Origin: Saccharomycopsis fibuligera x Saccharomycopsis cf. fibuligera
Lineage: Eukaryota; Ascomycota; Saccharomycetes; Ascoideales; Saccharomycopsidaceae
Reading direction: 5' to 3'
Assembly (NCBI GenBank): GCA_001936135.1
Contig: CP012810.1
Coordinates: 3,782,001-3,846,000, forward strand
DNA length: 64,000 nt
Shown here: positions 29,617 through 42,400 of the stretch, piece after piece
Layout of the letters: every line of letters starts with the position of its first letter
How positions within the stretch are numbered: position 1 is the first letter of the stretch
Notes under the pieces: generated by a model
What the model was told of the DNA's origin: nothing
What the model saw: only the letters and a program-made list of their open reading frames with translations
Database searches by the model: none
Position numbers and translations under genes: made by a program

Positions 29617-30150
29617 ATGTTGCATTTTGGCTTTAAAAATTTGCTTTCCAGTGGAATGAGCACCAGGTCTATTGTGCAGAGATCCACCTCTAAGTTAGCT
29701 TCCAACCAGGTGTCAGTATCATCAATTTTTAACAACCAAGCATCAATAATAAATAACTGTCAAAAGAGACATGCTACGCTAAACCAGATAAAAAGAGGTT
29801 CCGGAAAGCCAGAAAGAAAAAATATCTCTATGTCTCCAGACTTGGACGTTTGTCCTATCAGAAAAGGTGTGGTGTTGAGAGTGATGGTCTTGAAGCCAAA
29901 AAAGCCAAATTCCGCACAAAGAAAAGCTGCTAGAGTGAGACTTACAAATGGTAATGTTGTTAGTGCATATATCCCTGGTGAAGGTCACAATGCTCAGGAG
30001 CATAGTGTGGTCTATGTTAGAGGCGGTAGATGTCAAGATTTGCCTGGTGTAAAGTATCATATGGTTAGAGGTGCTATGGATTTAGCAGGTGTTGTCAATA
30101 GAATCACTTCAAGAAGTAAATATGGGGTCAAAAAGCCAACTAAGGATTAA
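29617..30150 (+). CDS. MRPS12: Mitochondrial ribosomal protein uS12m
   Basis: A 177-residue protein. uS12 lies at the decoding centre of the small ribosomal subunit. The bacterial-type core is plain: [12 protein letters not shown], then [31 protein letters not shown], ending [28 protein letters not shown] (cut here by its key blocks). The PNSA loop that touches the decoding site is intact. About 50 extra N-terminal residues, rich in Ser, Arg and Asn and poor in acid, form the mitochondrial targeting sequence. A second ATG at codon 14 is a possible start. It converges with DYN1. Confidence 0.96.
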   Translation: MLHFGFKNLLSSGMSTRSIVQRSTSKLASNQVSVSSIFNNQASIINNCQKRHATLNQIKRGSGKPERKNISMSPDLDVCPIRKGVVLRVMVLKPKKPNSAQRKAARVRLTNGNVVSAYIPGEGHNAQEHSVVYVRGGRCQDLPGVKYHMVRGAMDLAGVVNRITSRSKYGVKKPTKD

Positions 30151-30415
30151 AGGGTTTGAATTGTTTACCAGACAAATAGTTCTTGTAAATATATAACGTT
30201 AAGATGTGAAAGTTTACGACGTAGCTCACTATAATTGTAAAAATTCGGTGTATTAAAACTTCAGAAAGAAAAAGCAATCTATAATGCCATTTAGGTTTTT
30301 TTTTAAAAAAAAAAAACAATAAATATCAAAAAATGATTATAATCAAAGGGTGAGAAAAATTTAAAGCAACAAAATAAAAAAAAATGAAAAAAACAAAGAG
30401 AAGAAAAATAATTGA

Positions 30416-33400
30416 TCAAAATTCATCAAGTTTGTTAGTAACACTGACTACCATCTTCGCAATATCTTTACTCTTTTCGATATTCAAAATTGATTCAACG
30501 TCATCACTCATTCCAATCCAATTTGGAGGTTGAATTAAAGGTAAAGCATCGATCCACAGCTTATAAGCCTCAATGCTTCTGCTTTCAGGTGGACAAATTG
30601 CTTGATCCCTAAAGGCTTCGTTTTCAATCAAATTGAAATTGCCATCAAAAGCCTTTGAGTTGAATATCGATGCTGTCAACTTAAGCAATTCGACAAAGTC
30701 ATCCTCATTATCCACTTTACCACCATAAGCCACTTTTCCAACCATATACTGTAGTTCTTCCCAAGGAATTAAATCCGGAGACACATTCACTCTACCAGGT
30801 GAGATTTTATCAATAACTCTATCAATTATACTGATGCTAAGTTCAAAATCAGTATTATTGAAATCATGAGACGATTTCCATCCAATAGGAATAAATCTGG
30901 ATCTTTCCTGAACAACAGAATGAAACCATGAAAGCAAAAAATATAAATGTCTTCTTTCCACAGGAAGCTGTTCCAACTTTGATTCTGGAATACTATTGAA
31001 AGAATCACGAAGAACAGTTTTCAAGCCCGGAGTACTTTCAAATATCAACACGTATGATGATCTCAACAACGTTGTAGGAATCTCAGAGGTTAGTGAGCAA
31101 GTTAGTAATATTCTAAAATTTTGGCTAGCATTAATAGTGCTCAATTGCTTGCTCAAATAGCCCAACCAAGAGGGGGCCATTTGCGCATTTTGTATTAACA
31201 CCCAGTACCCTTCTTTGTTGGCTTTTCGAATTTCTTGGTTAGCAATATCGATGGCCTCAGAAGAACCCATAGCAACAGACACCAAATTGACATTTTTTGC
31301 AGCAGCTATAGCTTTAATTCTGAAGGTCGGATCATAACCCTCTGATGAACTAAGAATTATTGGAGTTGTGGCAGTGGTATATTCCACAAAAACATTATCC
31401 ACATCGTCATTTTCAGCAAATATATCAAAGCCAGTCAAAGGTTGGCAGATATCGTTCAATGAGGAAATAAAAGAAGCAGGGTTTGACTGTAGCTGAACAA
31501 ATGTTTGAAGCAATGGCTCCAAATCACGGAGTTCATTCCCATCAACAATGCTTGGCACGTCAAAGAGCTCGTTGAAAGCAATCTCATTATCTGAATTTCT
31601 AAATGTATCGAGCTTATGCTGAGGAATATCAAATTGGGACAAGCATTTAGTGATTATAGCCTTAATGTCAGCAGGTTTTTCATAAACTGTTTCTAACAAG
31701 CTTTGTGCATTTTCAAATGTATGGTTACCATACAACGATTGTAGGTACACCAACAATAGACTAAGGCCCAATACAGGTCTATCCTCCTGTTTTAAACTAA
31801 TAGATGTCCTCTTGAAGACCTCACCATAGAGGTATTCAATGTAGAATTTGACACCCACATTAGTATCATCTTTGCGAGCTAGAACATAGTTAAAGATATC
31901 AAAAAAGTAATCCAAAGAAAACTGGTACAAGTTATTGACGAAGTTGAAAGAGTGCAATATTGAGAAAATTGATGAGGAATGAACAGCTAGTAAACGATAC
32001 TTTTCAGAAACTTTTTCAACAGTTGCCATCACATTTGCAGCTTCCTCTATTTTAGTCAGGATAACCTTAGATTCTTGTTTAAGATTTTCCAAAGTAGCAA
32101 TGAGCTCGTCATTATCTAATATATTACCAACGCTACTACTCAATGAGACCAATAAATCATCTTCTAGCTTCCGCAAGTGTGCCTTGTACTCCCCGTTCAA
32201 TTTAATCAAATTTTGGCGCTTCGCTTCAACTTCTGGCTCTTTTTCAAGCAAAGTCAAATTCAAGACTTTATTCTCTAAACTACTCTTCGTAGTAGTGAAG
32301 TTCACGATTGTTGTTCTGCCAGCAATGTGCGATGGAACTGTGATATGTGGATTTTTAGTGTGCAAATACAATTTGAAATTTTGTGCACAGTCAATTTCCT
32401 GGCCATTAAGTTTTAGCAATGACCTTCCACCGGCATTCGAAAACTCCTTTTTCAAAATACTACTGATGACGGGATCAAAGAATTCAGCATCTTCGATAAG
32501 GATGGAATTACCAAATCTTAAAGCATTTTCTACTTGCTTGACAAAACCTTTGTCCAAGAAACTTGCTATGGTCAACTTTTTTGGGGATATAGTATTACCA
32601 AGAACCTCTATCATTTGGCCCGAAGGGTCTATTAAAAATGGAACAGTTTTGCAATCTTTAATCAAAATCATATTTTCAACAAGAAGGTCATCGTTCGCAA
32701 GCCCATTCTCCTGCCATGAAAGTATTTCGCTTGGAGTGGATAAAAACTCGGCAATGAGAAGATTGGGATCAAATATAATATCTTTTTCTGTAAGAATATT
32801 TTTCCAAAGCTTCATCATATAAGATCTTGATTTTTGATCATAATAGCCTGCATAACTCAAAAACGCAGCAGACAAAATACAATTGCCAGGCAAATGTAAC
32901 CTTTCGCTGTTAAAGCTGACCTTTGACCATCTATTTCTTTCTTGTGTCAAGCTTTCCATTAACGCCATACTCCTTTTAACCTTGCTTTCCACAGATTTCA
33001 TTTCAACTTTAATATTTTCAATTTCTCTGATAAGTAAGCTGTAGTTCTCTTTATACTGCTCTATACTCTCTTGAAGTTCAGTAAGCATTTCATTTATAGC
33101 ATATACTTTTGCTTTATTTTCCCTTGCAGACTCTTCGAGAGCAAAAACCTCGTTCTGCAATGGATCAACCTGCTCTAAAACTGCAGAGTATTTCACTTGT
33201 GCCTCGATCCAAGCCAACAATGGGCCACAAGCTTTACTTGCCCTACTAACTGTTGCAAGGTTAAAGTTGGGTTTTGCAAAGTAATGATTTTCAAGATAAC
33301 TTCTAGCCTGTGGCGAAATGTTATTTTCAAAATTCAAAATACTAATTATAAAATCATCACGACGAGTAATAGCTTGGATATCGCGCCATGTTGTTTTGGC

Positions 33401-36400
33401 GCCAAACCCAATTAAGAAGCAAACAGCTTCCAATGTCATCTTAACAGCTTCAGGTGGGTTATTCATTGATCTCAATTCACTCAAGTTTTGCTTTTTTATA
33501 TTTTTCACATTTTGAGCTGCGGCTTCAATTATTGGAATCATTGTATCTAAGTTGTTTGTCACAATCTCTTTTCTTTCTGCAATTTCCACCTCTTGAGCTT
33601 GCAACGCCTCTTGCACTTGCATCGAAGCTTCCTGTTTTCTTTCAGCTTCGTTTTGATCAACTAACATCTTGTCCAACATGGCTTTTGCTTCAATATCTTT
33701 AGCCTTTAACTCGTTCTGCTTCACAGAAAGCTCATCTTTCAAATCCTTAACTTGAATCACAGTGTCTCTGAGTTTGTCTAACCCAACATTAATGTGTCTT
33801 TGGTGGCCTTCTAGTTCGTTTTCTTTTTCATGGTAAATATTCAAGAAGTTATTCAAAAAATCCATGAAGTCACCAGGTACTCTCTCAGGAACAAAACCAG
33901 TTCTTTTATTACTGTCAATGAGGAGCCTGTGTATATCAATCAACGCCTGAATTGCGACATTCCTGTTTTCAACCGGAATACCTCTTATCATTTCAGAAGA
34001 AATTTCTCGCAAAGTTTCGTTACTCCAGTCACCCATCCAATTAACCACGCATCTATTCAACAAAGCAGGAGATGATAGAATTTCAGGAGTAGTAGAAGTC
34101 TCAGGGGAGTTGATCGTAAAAATGACATGCAAATTTTTGGAAATTTGTTGCGTGAACCATTTATACAACTCTTCTTCAGTATCTAGAAGCAATCCTTGCT
34201 GTTGTGATTGATCCAAGCAGATTGACATCAATTCGCTGAATTCGTTACCTGAAAAAAGACTTGGGATCTCTGAGTTTGCAAGCAAAGTATTCATTCTTTC
34301 GATAAAAGAAGATTCAAGAATGTTTGATTCATCAATAATAAAGCAAATCTTTTCTCCGTAAGCTCCAGCCCTTTTGAGTATTTTGCGAAGTGTGGCATCA
34401 AAGTCATTCAAGGTATAATTTCTATGGACTGCTAATTGAACAATCAGTAGCCCATTAACCCATGCCACAAATCTGCAGAGGGTTGTTTTTCCTCCTGTGG
34501 AGTCACCAACAAGGATGAGGTGTCCTTGGGGCAATGAGAGAACACGATCTATTCTTGTAATATGATCAAGACAATCTTGATATAAAATCAAATTAGTATC
34601 CAACACCTCATTGCTGAAAACCCTCAAACGCTCACTAACAAAGAGACGGAATTCGTCGATATCCACAGGAGAATAAGAGGAGGATAACCAACGGGAGTAG
34701 AGAATTGGCTGTTTGAAGACGTATGATTCGTCACAATTTGGAAATTGACTCAAAACATTTTCATTTATAATGTCAAAAATCCAAGACTTTTGCTGTTTAT
34801 CGGCAATGCGATCACTAAAGAGCCTTAATGCTTCATTCACAAACAATCTCAAGAATTCCGTTAAGCTCATGTCATCCTTATTTTCAAGTCCAAAAAACAA
34901 CGATCTCATAAATCTGGTTATATCTCTAGGAGATAAAACGGTAAGCTTATTTCTAAGCAGATAGTATATGCTAATTATGGTTTCGACAATTGTCGTGCTA
35001 AAGTTATTAATATTTTGTTGCTGACTGAATATCTGCTCAGCAAAAGAATTATAAATAGCTTTTAAACTCTCGCTACTTGGGTAATCAACAAACAATACAG
35101 GGCATAAGCTCAAAAACCTTGGACTTAGTTCCTTACGTCCTTGATCAGTAGCTGGATTGCACGCACCAATAAACTTGACATTTTCCAAAGTGACGAAAAC
35201 ATTATCAGTAGAATAAAAGCCGCCCATCTCAACGATACCACGTAAAAACATAATAACAGGCTGAGATCCATATTTATCCAAATTAGGCAAGTTAATCTCG
35301 TCAATAAAGCAAACCACCTCTTTTCCCGACTTTGGTACAAGGCTGATACCAGTGCTATTACGCATATAGGTACAGTACTGGTGGAGGGTTGACAATAAGT
35401 CCTCTATTGAACTCTTTCCGCTAAAGTTGACGCTTATCAATTCTCTATTTGAACTTCTCAAACAATCCAAAACAGTCATAGTTTTACCCGAACCCGGAGG
35501 ACCGCACAAAAGCAAAAATTTGTTTTCCTGAACAAATGTTTCAATAAAATGAGATAGTCTCGTTGTGTCGGCAGTTGGAATAATCAATTGATCATTAATC
35601 CCTTCATAAGCAATATCAATGTTTCCAACTAATGAGTGCCAGTTGGTCCATGTCATATCAGGTATGGATATAGTCTGATCATATAGATTTATTTCACTTG
35701 CACTAGCTGTAAAAATGCTTGTTAGATAAATGTTAAACTGTGTATGTTCTTGTACCGGACAATCACCTGCAAAGGCCCAAAATAAAGATAACAAGAATGC
35801 TTTATAGGCATATTCCCTAATATCATTTTGATCGAAAACGCTCTCATTACTAGAACACTCTATCATTAATTTGCTCAAATGTGTACCATATATAGTAACA
35901 AACATATCAAGCTTTTCTTTCGGTAAATATTTGAAAACATGACGCAACTTAGCAGATTTGTCGATAATATCTTCCAATTTGGAATCGCCCGAGAGTAAAT
36001 TTTCCTTTATGATCTCTGTAAACAAAACTTTGATTTCCCTGGCTTTTGTAGTGTTTTGTTCATCAAAATCAAACTTTTTGCTTGTAATCTTATTGATGTA
36101 TGACTTAAGAAGAACCCTAGGTGTGTTCAACTTGTTAGTGAACCAAATCATACCACATCTGCTCACGGTTGCCGGAGTTGCGTATTTCAAAGAGTCTGTC
36201 TCAAAAACGATCTTGACATTGGATGGAAGTGCAATATGCTCACCACTTGGTAAAGTAAAAACTTTGTTATCATCCAACAAACTGTTCAAGTTTTCAATCC
36301 ATTCGGGATCAACATCACCATCAAAAACAATCCAAATCCTTCTCGATAATTCACCTCTGAGGTTAGCAACGATTTTTCTTAAGAAACTCGTAAACAAACC

Positions 36401-39400
36401 GTCTTTAAATTCTCGTGTTGTGAGGTCCAAAGAACCATAAAGTACTTCCTTTGAGATCTTTGGATTTATTACATATGACGCACTCTCAATCCCGTCCATT
36501 TTCTGAAGAGCTTTCAAAAGAACATTGCGAACTGTTGACTTACCGCAACCAGCATCGCCTACCATCATGATACCATGATGACTTGATGACAATTCGTATA
36601 ATTGCAATACTTTTGTGGTAAACTCAGGAGAGCTTACCAAGCCTTGAGTTTCAATAACTTCTTCAATTTGCTCCAATAATGCATCATTAGATTGTAACTT
36701 AAAGCTTTTTTGGAATGTGTCTTTCATCAAAGAAGTAAAAATCTCAGTGTCTTCTTGGACAAGCTTTGGCATGACCGAAATGTAGAGACCTTGGTAAATG
36801 ACGAAAGTTTCATCTTCACTTAAGTTATTTCTTTTTACTTTACCGCAGTAGTTTAACGTTGATTTGATAGCTCTCAAACCAAAATCATAATGTGTTTGTC
36901 TGGAGAGCTGCTTTTCGAGGTTGTTGAATAGAGAAATGACATTCTTGGAAATTTCTTTTGCTTCCTTAAACCCTTGAGAATACAAAATAACCTCAGCGAT
37001 AGCTTCTTTGTTTGTCTTGTTAACAGAAAAACTTCTGAATAATTTCTTCAAATTTTCAGGCAAGCTGGATCTACCCGCATAAGTAGGATTCATAGTAATA
37101 AATATCGACGTGTTTTTACTTAATTTTGTGACATTTCCCAAAAGGTCAATAGCGATACTGTTATTGCTAAGGCCTAGCTCAATTTTCTCAATCTGCGATG
37201 ATACCGCACTAAGCATTTTGGAATCGAGTCTGTTGAATTCATCAAAACAAACCCATGCACCGACTTGACATATACCTAACAAAATCCGGCTAATCGCTGT
37301 AAAATCAAAAGAGTCATCACAGTTAAAAACAAGAACAGGCCTACCAAGTGCTTTACCAAATTCCTTTACGGACTCAGTTTTACCAGTACCTGCAGGACCA
37401 AAGGAGCAACCCCCCTTTTTGCAAGCGAGGCACTCGTTATAGTTGACAAAAGAACTCTTTATAATATCATTTCTTACCAAGCTTGGCGTGAGACCTTGGT
37501 ACTCAAAACCATAATAGTGTTCTGAATCCATAATTTTGACTGAAATTTTTTGAAGATAGTCGCTAGTTTGGTTTATGTAATACTTGACTTTTGACTTCCA
37601 AATAAAATTATCCAATGAATCGGTACCATTTTCAGACAAATCGATGATAACATTGTACTCGTGTACAAGTTCAATGATGAGGATTTCTAGCTTTTGACGA
37701 TCCAAAACGCCCAAATCTTCCATCACTGCCGATGAAACTAAATTCAAGAGAACAGAAAAAGTTTCTTGAAGCTCTTTGTAAGCGGCATTCTTAATAGCCT
37801 CTTCAACGACCTGTGTCCAGCAAATTTGGATGGCAAGTAATCCTGGTTGACAAGGGTATTTTTTCATCCATTCCAAGAATAAATTTAAATTTAAATGGCC
37901 CGATTTGACAATGTTGATGAAATCATTGGTTGCTTGTTCAACCAATGTTGACAAAGTCTGCTTAAGCTCGTACTCAAGCTCTTTAAGCCATTCGACAAGC
38001 GAAGAGTGATTTTTTAATATCACCGGATTGAAAAGCTCAACTTTTTCTCTTTCCTTTGAGTATATGGCAGTAATTGCCTTCCCATCGTAGTCAATACCAT
38101 CAATATTTGCATAAATTTTGTTTAAATGATTACCAATATATGTGGGATTATCAGAATTACCAATAATATTGAGCAAATCATCGTTACCAATGAAATAAAA
38201 TCTGGAGAAATATTCTCGTTGCTTTTCAAGATAGTCACCTAATGCTTTTCTTACCCTTGCTAATATTTCCAAGTACTTTTCCATAGTTGGCTGAATGTTA
38301 TCGAGGCTCACTAAATCAATCACAAATGGAGACTTGTATGCAGTCTTTAGCAACCTGAAAAATTCAGAAGTGATATTCTGAAATCTGGAGGACTCGATAG
38401 GAAGCAATCTTTTGATATCTGTATTATCACCAAAAACGCCATCCAAGTAAACCCATTGTCTTTGTACATCAATCCATGTATCGAGCAAAACGTATAATTT
38501 ATTTAACTTTGTTTCCCACCCATTAGCTTCTTGTTCAAAGATTGAATAAAATGTTGAATGACGCATAGCAGCCAAAACATCAATATCGTCGCTACACTGG
38601 TTAAATAGCTTGTCCCAACTTTTTATAAGACGACATCTTCCTTGATAGTTAAACAAATCAAGAGTTACACCGCCCCATGTTTCCTTAATTTTATCCAATG
38701 AATCTTCTAATGTCTTTTCGCCGTTAGCTTTGGCAATTATCTCTTTGATTATAACCTCGTTGAAAGTTAATTGCAAGTCGTATACATTTCCAAGGGTTTG
38801 CAAACTAGCAGGAATCGGATCTTTTGATAAAGCATTGTATAATTCATTCCAGTGACGAACTTTCATGGCGTCGGATTTCAAATAGGATAGAACCAGATTC
38901 TCTTTGATATGAGTTTTGATGTTATTCTGGAGCTGTTCAAATGCAGAATATTGACGGACCTTAGTTGGCATTCCTCTTGATGTGGCAAGCAACTCTTCCA
39001 ATTGACGTCTTACTATCCTTGGAACAACATTAGTCCATGACGTCTGCTTTATGTTTTGCAACGAGTTGTAAAGGATTTCGAGAGAGCTCCAGACAGTCTT
39101 GAAATCACCTATTTCCTCTAAAATAGAGCCGAGATCTTCACCTAAAGCGATCGGAATCAACAAAACCTCCGAGGCTCTTTCCAAAAGCACCTTCTGCCCT
39201 TGAAGCTGCTCTGTCTTAGACTCGAAAGATTTCAATATGATGAGAGCTGAAGACGGTATAATTGAGCCGGAAATTGGTTTCTTTTGCAGCCATTCTTCCT
39301 TTAACTCTCTCATCATATTTTCAACCTTGGATGATTCACTCTCAACGCGTTTGACAATTATACCAGTTTCTGCTTCAATTTGACTCAATCTTTTTTTTAA

Positions 39401-42400
39401 AATCTTCATTAGTGAAGAGTAATCATTTTCAATTTGCTCTACATGAAGCCAATCCGATGGAAAGGAGAATCTGTTTCTGACTAGTAAAATTTGCCCCTTT
39501 TCATATAAATCAAGACTTCGGGTCCACTCTTCAAGAGAATCTTTATATTTTTGAACATTTGATATCAACTGTATAGTATCATTTGTCGAAGAAACATTGA
39601 TGTTAGAATGCTCCAAATAGCTTCTGGCGGTAACTAACTCGGAGTCCATTTGTTTCATAGAGTTTGCCAAAATATCTGAGAAATCATCAAGCATTTGTCT
39701 TTGCCATGTGTCATACTTGGCATTAACACGGAGTTGAACTTGTTTATAATCAAAAGTGACAGAGCCAATTTCTTCAGTTGTTTCAACAGTATCGAATATT
39801 TTTCTAGAACGACGAATATCATTCAAGACCAAAATCCAAAGATTGATATCCTTTTGCAAGAAATCGTACACATCTTTGGACTGAAGATCCCACAATGCTT
39901 GAAATCTGAACCAACTGTTTGCATAGGCTTCACATCGTTCAAATTGCAGATTTATCAATTTATAAACAGCTCCTAACTCATCTTTAACAAAGCTATCAAC
40001 TCGTAAAAATTTGCACTGGTTCTTTGAGTTTTTCTCTGTGAGAGCCTTAGTGTAATCCTTTGAGTTTTTGCCTTTATTTTCGTTTCTCATGACAAAAATA
40101 TCAAAGTTTGTATTATCTATTAGTCCTTGTTTTCTTACAACATTAACCAAGTCCTGCACAGCGCGAATCCAAAGAAATCTTGCACTTCCTATTGATGGCA
40201 GAATGGATATTGTTTGATCTTTGAGGACTAGTTCATGAACAGATTTAGGTAAGAAATGCGAAAGAGTTTTTTCATTGATTGAAGTTAGCTCTGCCTTTAG
40301 TCTTTCAGTTAGAATCTTAACCACTTTATCATTAATTTTGCTAACCAATAAATTAACGTTGTTGTAGTTTTCTAATGTTATACCGTCAACGAGCTGTTGT
40401 GCTTCACTTAAGATGCTATTAAATGCATTGAAGTCGAAATCACATTTTGTTAAGCTTATTAGCAATTCCGATATTTTATTTTTATAACTTTGCAATGCCA
40501 ATATTTTCTTTTTAAACTTAACTACAAAAGTTTCCAAATTGTTAACCAATTTCAATGACTTATTATCAACAAGGTCGTCTTCAATTAAGGAAACATTTGG
40601 GGAACTACCAGAGCTATTAGCAAGTCGCCCAGAAACAGTTCTTGAGGTTTTATCTGCCGCCAGTTGACCAAACTTGCTGTTCATTTTCTGAAAATCATAC
40701 GCCTTAGCTAAATCGTCCCATTTTATAGATGAAGATTGTCTCAACATGTCAAATAAGCGCATTTTTTCCTCGTGCAACAACACGCCAAATTCTTTCAAGT
40801 CTTCAAAATAGGTCAATGATCTGTATAGTGTTCCCACAGATTCATTTAAATTTATGACAAATGGGTAAACTCTTCTAATTATACGCGATGTAGTGATAAT
40901 CTGATGTGGGACCTGGTAGTTTAAGTAACACAAATTACGCACCTCTTTAAATAATGACACCCAGTTAGAATCAAAGTTAATGACAAGCTTAAAAGAGTTA
41001 TCTTTGCATTTCACAATCTTGAAAATTTTTTCCTCAACTAGCATTACTAAGTTACTGGTAGAAGTTTCACGCAACCACTTCTCATAAATACCATTCACAT
41101 TCAACTTTTTTTTGAAAACCATAGCTTCACTGTAAATTCTTTGGCCTTCTGCGTATTCATTCCAGTTATTACCAAGAATTATCTCTAACCTATTAAGGAG
41201 GAAATTAAGTCTGTTTTCAATCTGTCTGGCCCATATGATAATTGAAGAAATCTTTTGAATATCCTTTTTTTCAAATAGCCTTTGTGAATCATTTTGTTTC
41301 AAAAAATGGTTTTGAAGGTTTGCAATATCTTCATTTGCGATATCAAGTAACTTCGACTGGTATTCTTGTATTGAGGTATTAATGGATGGTTTAGAAAGCA
41401 AAAAGTTGAATTTGTTATAAATGGAAAACATTTCATTAGTGGTTTTAGCCTTTGACAAAATATCTCTAAGCATTATTGTGATAGAATTTTCAACTTTTTG
41501 GGCTCTTTTGTTATATAGCTTTTCTGCTAGATCCCATTGCTTTTTACCCTCGGCCGTTGTGTCTGTAATATCAATGCTTTCAACAGCTTCGAATGCAAAG
41601 CTCATTTCTTCTATTGGGTTTTGAACGCTGAGTGAGTCAAAAGCTGAGCTGGAAACTTCACGTTGATGGTCTGAGATACTACTTGAACTAACAATATTTG
41701 ATAGGGATATCAACATTTCATTGTGCTTGATCCTGAAGTCATATAAGTAATCGAGCTTTTCCTTTAACGCTTTTGTCTTGGAGTTGATTTTTATGAATAT
41801 AAATTTTTCTGATCTTTTTCTTAAAAGCTCTCTGGCCAAATTTGTGAATTCTTTAAGCTGCTTATCAAAAGTTGCAAAAACCACATTTATTTCATCAGTT
41901 TTGTTTAAAAAATCGTTAAAATCAAGTCTCATTAAGTTTGTTTGACTAATCAAGTTTTTGAGTTTCACGTCCAAGTCAAACGATATAGACTCCACCAAAC
42001 GCAAAGCACGACTAATTGGGTAAGATGTTACTCTGAGCTTTTTCATATGATTAATGATTAGGATTATACTTTCCTCGACTTTCTCGAATGTCGAGGCCGA
42101 TAATAACTCATCAATGGGGAGATCTTTTAACAACTGATTGTATCTTTTAGCAATGACTATAGATTCTTGTAGTCCAGTATCAGATAACAAACTGACAGTA
42201 GCGTAGAATCTTTTGGCATTTCTTAATACAGTAAGAGTGGTTTCAATTTCCTTGGATTTCAACTGTTCTTGTACCGAAAGTAGCGCTGTCTCTATTGAAG
42301 ACCAAAAGTTGATTTCGTCAACAACTGTCCCTTCTATAGGATCTCTAGTAAGCTTGGAAACGTCTTGAGCCGATTTGACCCACCCATTCACAATGGTTTG